Part shown: positions 35,311 to 48,800 of the stretch, in pieces
Layout: each line of letters begins with the position of its first letter
Position numbering within the stretch: position 1 is the stretch's first letter
Assembly: GCF_008831285.2 (NCBI RefSeq)
Contig: NC_045149.1
Span: forward strand, 17,809,035-17,873,034
Direction: 5' to 3'
Origin: Nymphaea colorata
Taxonomy: Eukaryota > Streptophyta > Magnoliopsida > Nymphaeales > Nymphaeaceae
DNA length: 64,000 nucleotides
Translations under genes and position numbers: made by a program
The notes under the pieces: generated by a model
What the model was told of the DNA's origin: nothing
The model's input: the letters and a program-made list of their open reading frames with translations, nothing else
Databases searched by the model: none

Positions 35311-36390
35311 GAGCGTACCGAGTGAGGGCTGCTTCTTAGCTTCCTCATTTTCATCATTTCATGTTTGTTTCAATTAGAGAGGGCAAGAGAAGTGTTTTTG
35401 TCAGCGTGAAAGCGAATTAAACTTGCCAAACACAATGCGTGCGCACAAAATGTATATTTAATTGAGAAAATATTCTATGCGTGATTTTATCTCCAGTCTT
35501 AGATTGTATCGATTATTGATGTCAATTAAACTTTACTTGTTGATTGAAAGAAATTTTTGTTGAAAAGCCCGAAGAAAGACGTTTGTTCACTTTTTTTGTT
35601 TAGTATGTTTGCATCTTTTCATAAGAGGCATACACTTGCAATACTAATCAAATTAAATAGCTGATACGTTTTGAAACCTCTGACAAACTTATTCATTGGT
35701 TGAAATAAATTAAGTGTTGTTTATATTTTTATGGGCTTGTTATTTATAAAGTGATCATATCATTGGACAAAAGCCAGACTGATTACAAATGTTAATACAA
35801 TCTAAGTCTGTTGAAGTAGTAATACTTTAGCAACTAAACAGCTTTTTTTTATACACATAAAGTTATGGATGGATGTTTTTTTATGAACTTAGCTCTGCTT
35901 TTTACTGCATAAAAGAGTTAGGTGCTTTTAAAATTGTTGTGAGCCTTTAAGCATGTTTTCTAAAACGTCTCTTCTTCTCTTTAATTAAATTGCTTCTCCA
36001 AAATAGTTTAATATCGGTGTGTCGGATGTTGTTGTATGGTTAAAAATTAAAAATTGATCTAAAAAAAACTAAATCGGTGCTTATTTACATTTGACAATTG
36101 TACAGTACACGAAGCATTGGCTTTTCCCTTATTTTGGTTCCATTTCTCAGCTCACACTGCTCGTCCAAGTACTGCAACATTAATCTTATTGAAAATTTTA
36201 CAGAATGGGGTGAATGGCGTCTGTTTTTTTATTTAACTTTTTACAGATCGACGCCTTACTTTTCATCTTCTCAAATGTCACCTCATATTATCATTTCAGT
36301 ACCGAGACATCAATTTGATGGAGCAAATGTTTTTTGTGCTTCACTTGATGTTTCTGTTTGCTTGTCATTTTTGTTTTTTATTTTTGTTCT

Positions 36391-37140
36391 TCCTCTTCTT
36401 TCAAAAGGGTTTGAGGACACATTGAAACATTTGAGAAGAAGAATCTCTGGTGATCAACTCCCGACTTGATTGAGGATTGATCTCAAGGGCAGATGAACAA
36501 GAAACCCAACTAAAATCCACAAAGCGCCAACAAACGGAAACAAATAGAATAATCATATGTGCGACCGTCCGCATTCTAAGGTGGCCCCCCAAGACTGTTC
36601 CGATCCTTTTCCAAATGTAGGCAGCGACCCTTCCCTAACTTTTATCTCTCCTCTTGGTGCTCTCTAAATTAAAAATTCTCCTTCGACAAAGTTTGATTTA
36701 TGTATAAGTGAATCAGGGAGTCTTCGTATTGCTTTTTTCCATCTTCTTTAGTGAAATGATAATCTTAATTTTGCTCTTCAACGGACACTTTTGACGATCT
36801 AATTTCATCAATACAAAATAGCAGGTATACGATAGGGCAGTCAATGTATCTAATGTGAATCAGATATTCGACCGAATGGTTTCAAAAATGATGGATATGG
36901 AAAAAATTTTAACATCTGAGTAAGATAAGATGAAATGGCATGTGATCAGATTCAGATTTAGACTTAGATAACCATAAATATCTGGTCAGATTCAGATTCA
37001 CGTCGGAATTTATTTTTGGATTGTGAAGTCAAATACAGTTAAAACTTTTCTTTGTTCATACTCAAATCCAAATTTGAATCGAATTATATGAATATCGGAA
37101 AAAGTGTCAAAAGTATATGAATATCCGAAAAAGTAGATAC
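36391..37140 (-). repeat. Right arm of the inverted repeat flanking PKS5
   Basis: 36391-36702 is the reverse complement partner of 32862-33130, with an insertion of about 40 bases in the middle. Beyond it, 36830-37140 carries the TATCC/CAGATTCAGATT degenerate repeat, related in inverted sense to 32530-32800. Confidence 0.75.
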
Positions 37141-38610
37141 ATTTAATTTTAATGTTTAAGAATTAATAATGAAAAGCCTGACGCAGAGTTCTATGTTCAA
37201 GTGTGTAAAGGGGGGAGTATTTTTTGTCATCTAGGAAAAAGAAGTAGGTAGATTTCTCACTATTGGAAAAAGAAAACTTTGTCCTTTTTATAAATTTTGT
37301 CCGCTCTCCTCCCATCCAAAGTGCGTTTTCATCCTTCTCTGCAAAAAATTGAGCCTTCAAGTGTAACACGACAGCGTGAAATGGAACTAACGAGAGTGAG
37401 GAATTTGAGGTGACGGACTCCGGGCTATTCCGATCTAACCCGAAGTGAGATGAATCTGAATTGCATGTAAAGCATGGAACAAAGAAATGACAATGGCTCT
37501 CAGATGTGACAATGCTTTTTTTTACATCATCAGAGGAAAAAAAGTTCTTCGTGAAATGGAATACCAAGTCCAGGGCCCTATTCACCACCGGTCGCTAGAG
37601 ACAAGGGGAGGGAGGGCTGGCCATTTTTTGAGCTGCTTTAAAGCTCACCTAAATTGTTGTCTTTATAAAGCTTGGTGGTTGGATATCAGCAGAAAAGACA
37701 ACCTATCGCATGTGAAATAATACTAATGCTATAAATATTGGTTTCTATCTATCCGAAAATTGAATGGTAGCTGTATCACCCATACACGTCGGCTTGTGGA
37801 CTGTATGAATATTTTGTTACCATTTCACTGAATTACCAGATGATGTGAAGCTGAATCCGCCAATCTGGCCTCGGTAAGTTCGGCTCTATATTGGTACACA
37901 CCATATCTGCAGACATGGTCGGATGTTGATAACAGTGAGTAAAAAGCATTTAGTGACAGAGGCACGAAAATAATAGTAGCTGTCTCTCGAACATCACTAA
38001 TATCTTCGTTTTTCTCGAAGCATAGGAAGCCATCTCTTTCATATCCCTGATCAATGCTCAGAATATCAATCACGAATAGAAATCAACCCAGGGACAAGAC
38101 AGGTGAGGAAAATGAAACTGAGATGGATAAAGGAACTGAAATGGGTACATAGATGATCAATGGTTGAAGCAATTTTGAGATCTTAGCATTCAATCACAGC
38201 TCATGAATCTGATCCATGATTTTACGAACAAAAATGGGATTTTCAAATATCTTCACAAACAATTAAAAATTCAATTAAGATTAGATTTTAGTTCTTTACA
38301 AGCGCTTATGTAAACAATGAATAAGGAACCCCTTGTTAGTAAAGGTACATGACATGCCCAGTCTTCGGTGAGTGAAACTCGCGCCTGTTCCTTCCAATTG
38401 TGAAAAAGAAGGCAATGGACGAAAGGCTTGCATCTTCCAGGAGAACACCTGCCATCCCAGTAAATCAATAAAACATCTTGGTTTTCATCTCAGATTATGA
38501 TGGGCTGAACAAAAAACAGCCTCCTCTCTCGCAAAAAAGAACCCTACCCCATCCGCTGGTGAAGTATGCCAGAAAATATACTTTACTGCAACCAATGGGC
38601 AAGGTGTGGA
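37141..38610. other. Gene-free interval and 3' flank of the GT14 gene
   Basis: No exon recognised. The last few hundred bases before 38611 presumably hold the 3' UTR of the GT14 gene. Confidence 0.4.
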
Positions 38611-41600
38611 TTATTCAGATAGACACTGCATAGAATGGAATGTCTCATTTGCAAGGCTTTTGATCAGAAGCCTCTCAACCCTTCTGGCTCCAGCTCCAGG
38701 CTTAAGAATATCAGCATCTCCCCACACAACGCAGGGGTCACGTCCCTTGCCTATGCACCATGCACCAGGAACAACCTTCCCGCTTTGACGGTTTAGCACC
38801 ACCTCATCTATCTTGTCAAGCACTGCATCATCTCGTTTGAAAGATTGAGCAAATGCTGCACCACTTTTTGTCATGTTGTCAAGATCAACCAATTCAAGCA
38901 TTCGATATGTTGACTTCAGAGGACTGTCCCATGCAGCAAATTGTAGATTTTCATTAACAATTGTTCTTTTGAATTCTTCTGCATTGCAGGCTACCGTATG
39001 AAAATAACACTCATGTGAAGCAGGAACATTTGTATAATACATCAGAAGAGTCCTTGGCAAGTTGTCCATACCCAATATGCAGTATTCAATAAACTTACGA
39101 CTCAAAATAGCAAAAGCAGAACCTGCACAGAAGTTAAATATATATTCAAGACTGGCCAACCATCATAATGTTAAAGATACTCTGCAAGTTCAAAGCCGTA
39201 AAATGATGCAGCCACTAATATAAATGCTTTAACCGACTAAATCTACAAGGTTATCCGAACAAACATTTATCCTCTAGCAAACAGTATCAACCAATCATGT
39301 GTTTCGGTGTTCAGATAAAAAATGAAGACAACTTGGGAGAACGTCACTGTGTTAACAGGTTCCTGCAAAAGATCGTAATTTTCCAATTCATGAAGTCAGG
39401 AGAACAGATAAAACAACCCATCCCATACAATATGGAATTCCTGATAAATCCAGACTTTTCATCAAACACAGAGACAAACATTTTGCAGAGACAAACATTT
39501 TGCAGGTAAACCCTTAGAAGCAACATATGCCAGCACTGAGAACATCCCTCGCTAAAAAAGTAGTTGAGATAATTAGTAAAAATCAAACAAAAACATCGCA
39601 TAAAAGAAACACCAGGCAAAGAAGAATGATCAACCAGGAAACTTTACTCTCTAGCAGCCTGATCAACACTATCAAGAGGAGAAACATGAGAAAAACCAAA
39701 GCATGGCACTACCAGAATTACTGTTTGTCAAATGGTATATTAAGACAATGCTCACAGGACCAAGATTGTCTATGAGCAGAAGTACCTTGCTGTGAACAGA
39801 AACTCAAAACACTCCGATATTTTACTATGACTAATGACTGACACTGGTAAGGTTAAGCCAGCCAGTATCAACCACGGTAACTTATCCAATTTACTGCACG
39901 TTGAATTAGGTCATCTGACTATAGAAAAGGATGCTTGCAAGTGGCGAAACAAAATCAAACTTTGAAGTACATGTCACTTATTGGTTCTCAACCAAATGCT
40001 TCAAGAGCCTAAAAAACATAGCAACAAGGACATTTCTTCTTCTTCCCCACATTCATAGGACAATACTACATACAGATATTTAATAAGGAGATTTTTCCAA
40101 AGGATCACTCAGGATAATAACTAAAGTGAACACAGATTACAAAAGAATACAATATACAGGCATATAAAATGAATGAGTTGCTGAATTTGCTGAATTAGAC
40201 AGCATAAAGATTTTGTAACTTATCATCCACTTACGTATCTTATTCTCAATGGTCAGAAACTGTTCTGTGTACAAAAATAAAGTTCATAACTCTAAATTCA
40301 TAATCCGGTGTACAGTTTCCTTTTCCAATTCAATTATTCACCAGTTAATTTGTTTGTTTTCGGATGTAGAACAAAAAACAAATATAAACAACCTAATCAA
40401 TCAACCTGATACCTGTAAAAAATTTGTAGGCATTAGGCATATCACGCCTCTGTGTTCCATAAAATACATCACTCTTGGATAAAAGGTAAAGTCCGGGGTC
40501 AACAATAATTGGCTTGAGCTTCCGGTACCTGCAGTATCAACCTTGTAATCATTAACCATGTGACACTTAGACCACGTCAGGTGTGGTGCATTATATCTGA
40601 AAAAATAAAAATCAATCCATGTATGAGTTAGTTTGATGTATACTCTTTCCAACCAATATGACTTGTGTGCTGTATAAAGTTTAGCTCCCTTGGTACAAAG
40701 GATAACAAATGAAGCAGATCTGCAACCAAAAGAACCAAAATCAATCAGTTCCATAACTGCCGGAAAATGAGCTACTAAGTGCACGCAAAACATATGCATT
40801 CAAGGAAAACTTCCTCTTGTAGAAGTATGGTAACTAAGTATTTCGGTTGCACGTTTTGAACAAGCCAAATAGATTATTTTTCCTAATTTTCATGTTCATG
40901 TGAATCATGTCAGCACATCATGCTAGTTGAGCAACTCCAGTCTTACAAGGCAATTAAGCCCTTGAAGACCTTTCACTGATTACTACTACAATACTTACAG
41001 CCAACGACCCACATAACATTAAGTTCCAAAGTAGCTTCCATTGGCTTAGCAGAGATGCAGAAACAACAGCATAATGACAATAACTGCTTAAATCATGCTT
41101 GAACAAGGGTACGTAAAGAGACGAGCGTGGTTGAGCCTTTGCTGCAGAAGGCTCGAGCAGGGGGGAAAAAAGGCAGGCCAAATCGTCGCAATGAATATCT
41201 GAATCAATCAAGTTCCTTGCACATTATGAAGCTGCTTTGAAGCTAATTTTTCAGAAAATTCCGTACGGTCTCTTGAGATATAGCCCCAACCGGTGATTGG
41301 CGAAGGTAATGAGGAAATCGCAGAGGGACATAACCAAGGGGTGGATCCAAAATGGTTAAAAGTAGAGGTTTCACCATATAATAAATGCAGAAAAATGAAG
41401 GCAATCGCAAAATTAACGAAATGGAACTCCAATGAAGCTAAAAAGGAACTAATCATAGAGAAGGAAAAAATGCATACCGTCCTGAGTGATCAGCGGGTAA
41501 TCTGAGGCTGACAAGTTGATGAACCAATCCCACTCTTCCAAATACCGAAGCATGATGGCGGCCCCATGGAGAGTCGCGGAGACGACCGTCGATCCCCGGG

Positions 41601-42042
41601 GGTTGACGGTATCCGGCTTGCCCATGACGTCTACATTTCCGGCAGCCTTAAACACGGGGACGGACTGCACGGCGAGAGCAAGCCGTTCCCTCTGGTCCTG
41701 AGAAGCGGAGCTGTCGAGGTGGAGAAGATACCGGTTCTTCGGATGGTAGACAGCGTGGAGAAGGCGAAGGACTCGGTCGCCATCGCCGTTGGAGCCGGAG
41801 ATGAAGTAGGCGAGAGAGGGAGGCGGTGGAGTGGTGGAGGCGGAGGCGGAGCTAGGCTCACGGAAGGGGATCGGGGGGTTGGACTGAAGGCGGGGCCTGG
41901 AAGACAGAGGGGAAGGCAAGCGGCAGGAGAAGGAGAGTATGAAAAGGAGGAGAGAGGCAAGGGAGGCGGAGAGGAGGCAGAGAAGGCGCTTCCCCTCCTT
42001 CGTCGACGTCAGGTTTATGCTTAGGGCGTGCTGCGGCTGCAT
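38611..42042 (-). CDS. GT14 family glycosyltransferase, probable arabinogalactan beta-glucuronosyltransferase (GlcAT14-like)
   Basis: Four exons: 41478-42042, 40644-40719, 40413-40528 and 38611-39122. All junctions are GT-AG and frame-consistent, giving 422 residues. It is a type II Golgi membrane protein: a short basic N-terminus, a membrane anchor at residues about 20-39 (LLCLLSASLASLLLFILSF), a Pro/Ser-rich stem, then the GT14 (Branch) catalytic domain from about residue 78 (LAYFISG). Diagnostic stretches are WDWFINLSASDYPLITQDDL, FIQHTSHIGWKEY, VDPGLYLLSKSDVF, FTGSAFAILSRKFIEYCI, DNLPRTLLMYYTN and YFHTVACNAEEF. Arabidopsis GlcAT14 enzymes add glucuronic acid to type II arabinogalactan of cell-wall AGPs, the likely role here. 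The start at 42042 was chosen over an in-frame ATG at 42174 because homologues begin shortly before the anchor. Exon 2 is only 76 bp. Confidence 0.92.
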
Positions 42043-44333
42043 TTCCCCTCTGGTAACAGCGCAGCGGCGGTAGTCGGATCGGTGGCGGAAGGGGCAACCG
42101 GTGGGTGGCGCTTCTGTACGGGACCGCCGGTTCGTCAGGGCAACGTGTTGATATACCGGACACTCACAGGCCACCGAACTGCTCTCCTTCCCGTTTCGGT
42201 GCCTCCAGACACCCCATCATTTCCCTGAAAACTACTTAAATGCCACTGTTGAATCAACCCCCCAGGAATCGAGATGGATATGATTCGACCATCCGACCCG
42301 AAGTTTGAGGGTCGGTTCTGGATTTCGGACCTGGACCAGACCAGGCTCAGTTCCCCATTCGGTAATAGTTTGTTAGGATTTACGTCCATAATTATACGTG
42401 CATTGAACGGTTTAGTACAATTTGAAACTTTTTTATTCAATTTTAGCTTCTTCGAATTCGACCCATTTGCAAAACAGGGTTAAGATATGTACAAAGACAA
42501 ACAATATTCAACTTGAATTTAAATTCATATAGCTAGATCCGATGATAAGATTCAGATATAATTAATTATTGATCGGAAAAAGGACATGGTATGGGATCGA
42601 TGTAAAAAGCGCAATTGAACCATTTTTCATATTTTCCATCTAAATATGATTCAGAATAAGCTAAGTCATAGTAAATCCAATTCGAATTCAATTTATTAAC
42701 ATTACGCAAGTTAATTTTAGAAAGTCAATTTTTAGTTCGATTCTTGTGGATGTTAACTTCATCCAGTTTTGGACCCTAGTGAAAAAGAAAAAAATTGAAA
42801 GAAGAAGAGTTTTAGCTTCTTGTGTTTAGCTGAAACTGTTTACACATATGAAATCTAAAGCACTTTTCTTTTTCATTTCTGCTTTTGTCTTTAGTAAACT
42901 TTTTAGGTTCTTGTCTCGCTCCAGGATAACTCATTAAGTAGTTTGTTCATTGGAAGGAGAGCTGTTGGAAACTCATAGACGGAATGTCCGCAGCGTACTT
43001 GAGACCAGAGAACATGTTCTGGGGACGGGGCCAAGTCAAGGCCGGACAACTAGAACGGGACAAGTTGTATGGTGCAGTTTGGTCAAAGTGTAACTGAAGC
43101 AAATGGAGGGCCTGTCTGCCTGGACTCAACCCACCTGATCAAAGTAGCTTGTACTAATAAAGCCGACATCTGGGCCTGGTCTTAATGATTTCTTAAATGT
43201 CTTCATGCATAATAACTTGGGCATAGCATGATTTGATTCTCCTTACGATAAATTATACGCGATTAATGTTTTATCATTTTATAAGGTTAAATGATAAATT
43301 AAACGTTCTAATATTTCAATTAATAAACAAATTGTTACAAAATCTTGTTTGCCAGAGAAAAAAAAGTCATATAAAAAAAATAAAACGATATTTTGCCTCC
43401 AAAACGCCTAAACTTACAAGTAATTTAAACCTTTGCAGACACTTGCATCAAAAAGTAAGCGTTATTGAAATGTGACTTAGGCTTAAATTTACGATTAGTC
43501 TACAAAAGTTAGTTCAAGTTTTTAAAATATTTGCAAACGCCTATGTATCTATTGAAATAATTTAAAAGTCATTTGAGCAATTATCTGATAACAAACAACC
43601 AAAGTTGAATGTATACCACATATAAATCCTAGTTAAAATATTAGTTGTTACTTTTCCTTTATCTTGTGAGCAATCATATGAGGTTTCTACCAAGTTCTTA
43701 TGAAGTTTTAGGAAATACATTTCTTCCTTTTCTCTGCGTACGTAGCAATTTCATCGAATAGTCACAATGTGCTGTTGATTAATGGTCGCAACTGCCAATC
43801 TTCAATGCCCGAAACTTTTCCCACCTGCTTCCACCAACTCCTACCTATCTGTTCTTAATCTTTTCTTCAAAGTAATATTTTCATCATGTACATCATACCA
43901 TCATACTGCTTTCTTTCTTTCTTTATTTATTTTTTGTCAGAAACGAATACATTGTATTTTAGACTTTCTCCAAATTTAAAGCTTTAAGACTAAACCCTGT
44001 CAATATAGTTTTTTAGTTCTTTCTTGTTAAAAATCTTAAATCCAACCCCTCGATTAAATGGAGCTTGGAAGCAACAGTTAATCACTCTTCAAAAGCATTG
44101 GATAAAGAATTTTAAATCTTTACTACTAATCGAAGACTTGAAAACTTGGAATCTGAGAACTCAAAATCTCAGATCCCGTAGGAATATCTTAATCGTTGCA
44201 TCAAAGTTAATCAAACACACCATCACATAATTATTGTGTATTTGCTGGCAGGAGCTGTTATACATGAATCTAAAAGATAAAAGAGTACTCAAACCTGCAA
44301 CTGTTTATGATTTTGCAAGGATATAACAAAGGT
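42043..44333. other. Gene-free interval between the GT14 gene and PKS6
   Basis: Includes the GT14 promoter and 5' UTR near 42050-42230. The rest is AT-rich; a GACCCGAAGTTTGAGGGTCGG patch near 42295 looks transposon-derived, but no ends were found. Confidence 0.4.
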
Positions 44334-45309
44334 CTAAGCGTCGATGGGTACGCTACGTAGGACGACGGTTTCGATGGTGATGCCGGGGCCAATGGCGAAA
44401 AGCACGCCGTAGTCCAGCCCTTCCCCGGTGGTGGCGTGCCCTCCCTCCTTAGACCTCCTCGTCATCTCATCCATGATGAAGAGCACAGATGCACTGGACA
44501 TGTGGCCGTACTCGCTGAGCACATGCCTGCTGGCGCTAAACTTCTCCTCCACCTGATTCAGGATGGCAGGGCCACCCAGGTGCATTACCCAGAATATGGA
44601 GTTCCAGTCGGAGACGCCCAGTGGGTAGAACGCCTCCGCTAGGATGTTTTCCAGCACCCCCGCTATGAGCCCCGGCGCCTCCGGCCCGATGTGGTAGGAC
44701 AGCCCACCCTCCCGGAGGTGGACTCCTATGGCCTCACCGGTATCCGGCAAGTGGTCCTGCCTCGTCCCGACGATCATAAAAATCGGCTTCTCAATCGTGG
44801 GGACTAGGTCCGCACCAACAATGAGGGCGGCAGCGCCGTCGCCGAACAAGGCGTGACCCACCAGGCTGTCAAGGTGGTCGATGAGCTCAGAGTTTATGAC
44901 CAGCACCCTCGCACCCTTGTTGTTTTCTGCCAGGTCCTTGGCCAGCCGTAGCACCATGCCCCCTGCAAAGCAGCTTTGCTGGTAAAACATGAAACGTTTG
45001 ACGGAGGGCTGCAGGCCCAGCATCTGAATGATGCGGACGTCGGCCCCAGGAAGGTCCACCCCGCCGGTGGCGCAAAAGATGAGGTGGCTTATGCTGGAGG
45101 CAGGCCGCCCCCACTCGGCAATGGCCTTGACTGCTGCCTCCTTCCCCAACCGAGGCACTTCCGGGATGATGAAGTCTTGGCGAGCATCTAGGGAAGGAGC
45201 CACATAGTCCTTAATGTTGGGTGCTTCTCCACCATCTCCTCGTTCATGTAAGTGTACCTCTTCTTCACCGTCGTTTTCTCACCTGCATGCAAACACACAA
45301 TCAAATCAA

Positions 45310-45368
<59 letters not shown>

Positions 45369-45817
45369 GAGAAGCATGTGGAAAGATAAGAATAAGAAGA
45401 AGCAAATTAAATTTAGCATATATGTATTCTTAGGATTACTGCAGTCTCTGTTAGTGCATTTCAGCTAAGTTCGAAGATGGCATGTATTATCAGGTCCACT
45501 TGTTTTTTCTACCCTTTTTTTTTCCTTAGCACAAATAGGAGAAGCCTCTGCCATCTGCATGGATTGCCACCATCCTGATTTCTTTGTGTAAAAATAAAGT
45601 GCAAGTGCAAGTTAGGTTAGGTCGAGGCAGCAGCAAGCGGAGTTATCTAATTACAGAGTCTCTTGAACTTGTCCTTGAGGCCGATCATGTGCTCGGAATT
45701 GGTGAGCTTGAAATACTCGTCGGCGTAGGTGCTGTGGTCGACCACCTGCGTCGGCAACGCCGTGCCGATGGCCAGCACTGTAGCCACACTCCTGGCGCCG
45801 TCGCCGACGTTCGCCAT
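44334..45817 (-). pseudogene. CHS-like polyketide synthase pseudogene with lost catalytic Asn (PKS6)
   Basis: Exon 1 (45655-45817) is open, starting MANVGDG, five residues shorter than its relatives. Exon 2 spans 44334-45282 (949 bp instead of 1001). The 52-bp deficit is explained by three lesions. One C is missing at about 45219-45221 (CACCCAAC for CACCCCAAC), which shifts the frame after EKHP. Thirty bases are missing, removing the segment before HLDSL that includes the FRGP loop. Twenty-one bases are missing after ILNQVEE. The catalytic Cys remains but sits in QQSCFAGG, His is in VMHLGGP, and the catalytic Asn is His (EYGHMSSA). GFGPG reads AIGPG, and the gatekeeper Phe265 equivalent is Tyr. 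Even without the frameshift it could not be a normal PKS. Its TATA box is kept. Confidence 0.92.
45311..45365 (+). repeat. Compound (CT)n(TA)n microsatellite in the PKS6 intron
   Basis: About 11 CT units followed by about 17 TA units, just inside the 3' end of the PKS6 intron. Confidence 0.92.
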
Positions 45818-45860
45818 ATTCTCACAGAGAGTTGGTGATGAAGGTGGTGGTTTGTGTAGG

Positions 45861-45868
45861 CTTTTATA
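45861..45868 (-). promoter_or_regulatory. TATA box of PKS6 pseudogene
   Basis: TATAAAAG on the minus strand about 45 bases upstream of the PKS6 ATG. This is closer to the ATG than in the other copies, so the leader is shortened. Confidence 0.6.
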
Positions 45869-45899
45869 GAGTGGAGTGGAGGCGTGTGGGCAGCCGCCC

Positions 45900-48800
45900 A
45901 CGCAAGCGCGTACATAGCCCTGCCACTGACTCTAAGTGAAGTGACAATTTTGTCTCCATGATTAAATTTGTCAAGTGAGAAAGGATCCCACTTCTTTTTC
46001 AGACTGCTGAATGCTAGGCTTCATACTTTCTTTTCATTTCTCTTTTTTCATGTAGACATTATTTTCGGCTTGGAGGCTGAAAATAGTAGTGCGCAAGAGA
46101 AATGTTGTGCGGGCCCCTTTTCATTCGGGAGACCAATAATGCGACCGGCAGCGACAACACATCCTTTTCGTGAAAGCAAAAGGAGAGTTGCCATCGTGCA
46201 GACCACGAAAAACTAAAGAACAACTGCGCCAAGTTTTATATGCAATAGTTGGAGAAAAAGGGCGTGGAAGAAAAACTCACCCATGGGAATATTATATTTT
46301 TAGAAAAGGTGAAACTAAAATTTTTTAACTCCTAACAGGTAAAAAATCTTGTTTTTCAATATTCTTGTAGAAGCCTTTTTATGTGAATTAGTGGCTGGCA
46401 ATTTTAGTTTTCTTTTAAAAGATTATTATTGTTGTAGATGTTAGTGTAGTTCGGGGATCGGTCAAGCAACGTTCTGCTGTTACAATCATAATAAACTGGT
46501 TATATGCGTCATATTGATTCATCAATTAAAAAAAAAAATTTTTAAATATATAATATAATAATATACTTTTTAAAAAATATATCTAAAAATTATTAAAATG
46601 TCCCCTTACTCTTCCTATGTATTTGATGGTACATTATTATAATGTTGTTGGTATGGTCCGACAGAGAGACGTGTTTTTTTCAAAGAACTTTTCTTTTTAA
46701 TGGCCAAGCATTTTCGTCATTTAACACAAAATCATTGGGTTCAACTGTCCATGCTATTAAATGAGTCTTATGTATGTACAACATGACCTGAGCCTTGAAT
46801 GGAGACTTTTCGAGTGATGGGACCTGTCTTGTCTTCTGTATATATATGAAAACTGGTAAAAAAAAATTCTCAGGCATAAAAGTCTGACTCGTTAAACTTA
46901 ATTATTAAAATAACTTTTCTACAATTTAACCTCATACATATGATTTAAAGAGCGATTTAGTGATAAATATATATATAATAGTGATTTTTTTACTTTAGTA
47001 ATGTTTTATTAATAATAAGAAATGAACGGCTTTTATAACATCAAAATTTTGATAATCAAGAAAACAAGTTTTTTACAACAATAACTTAAACTGAAACATT
47101 ATTTATAAAAAACCAATGTTTATAAACACATTAGTAGGTTTAAATTTTGTTTAAAATACTTTTTCACATATATTTAAAAGGTCTGCTTTCTATCCTTAGT
47201 TAGTAAGTGGTTGGCATTCCGTATTATAGAGAGAGGGAGAGAGTTGAAAAGAACTGTATTAAATGAGACAATAACTAAAAAAAGTGGATGGAGAAAAGTT
47301 ATAAAGTAACACAAAATGGGAATAAAAGATTCTCACATCAAAGAAAAGAAGATTAGCCAGCAACCTTTACCACAGTAAAAATGACAAACCAAAGAGGCTG
47401 CAAGAAAAGAGGGAAATTATAATGCATCCCACAGAACAAGATGTCAATGTCATTAAAAAAACTGATTGGAGGAGAAACCACCACAGGGCGAGAGAGAAAG
47501 AGAGGAGGGTGGCCTGTCTACAGAGTTGCCGCCCGTGAGTCCGTGGCCTGAGAACCAGCCGACACTGGTGAGAGGCCGCCTCCTTGTAAAGTGGGGGTGT
47601 CCTTTTCTGAAAGGTGGAAGTCCGTTATTAGTAGTTCAAAAAGGACGATGTTGTAAAAAAACAAAAATTATTTACAACAGTAGCAACAATACAAAGTGAA
47701 AAAAAATATGAGCAAATACGGCTGTCAATATCACTTTTACTTGTTGTACAACAGCAACAGACGAAACGGATAAGAGGTTTTGCCGCTGCTCCAGGGTAAA
47801 TACATTAAAAACAAAACCGAAACTACGTCCAATGTATTAGAAAATAACAAAAACTTCAAATTAGATCCTGGCTCATTTCTTAGAGCACCTTTTGCAGGAG
47901 GATTTGTCAAGCATGAAGCTCTTCATATATACTTTCCTAAATAAATCTAAAATCTCCATGCTTCTTTTTCTTAATGAATGACCTCCATCTCATGCATCAA
48001 GTTCATTGTAGTGAATTTTCACTGTATGCATTCTAAATTGAGAATCCGAGTCTGCCTGTGTTGCACAATGTAGCGGAGAGATAAGCAACCTCAACCCACT
48101 GAAAACATTTATGCTGATGGAAGCACGTCTAAGAGGTTTTGCCGCTGCTCCAACAGATGAAAAGTTCTTTGTGGCAGTTTTCCTGAGTAACAAGGAAATG
48201 AGTTGCCGAGTCCACAACAGTCAATTTTCTTGCTCAAACGTGGGGCGGACTCCGTCCAATCCCAACCAAGGTGCTTCACCAGTTGGCTCCGAAGCAGAGT
48301 CTTCAACTAAATAGAAGAAACTCTCATCGATTGGCCTTGCAAGATAAGCACAGAAAAGAAAAGAAAGCCGAGGACGACGGTCATTTCCTCTTGGTATACG
48401 AGATAAATATGAACATGGGGTGTTCAGCCACAGCTAACTCTCATAAGCTCGTTTGTGCATATATATTACACACGCCATGAAACTTTTTATCACATCTTCT
48501 GGTTATGCCAATGTGTACTCGTTCTCGATACTCCAAGCAACGCCGTAAACATCACGTTTCTACCGTATCATAATTCATAATCCTCAAATCCAACATACAT
48601 TGGCCTGTACAGAGCCATATTGGCCATAGAAATGGTAACTAGAAATACAGGGGTGTATTGGCAGATACAGGCCCAATGATGGTGAATATTCCACAGGAGC
48701 AATATTTGCCCCCCTTACCATTTTCGCTTTGCAGGCTGCACGATGCATACCAGCGGGAAGCCAATACACATTGATATTGATGACATCGAATCTGGCTTCA

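Noticed and set aside
41449-42174. Upstream in-frame ATG at 42174 as start of the GT14 protein
   Set aside because: The extra 44 residues are Arg-rich and unlike homologues, which start a short distance before the membrane anchor; ATG 42042 fits.
47466-47699. Plus-strand frame in a GC-richer patch
   Set aside because: No homology, no splice context, ends in an A-rich run.
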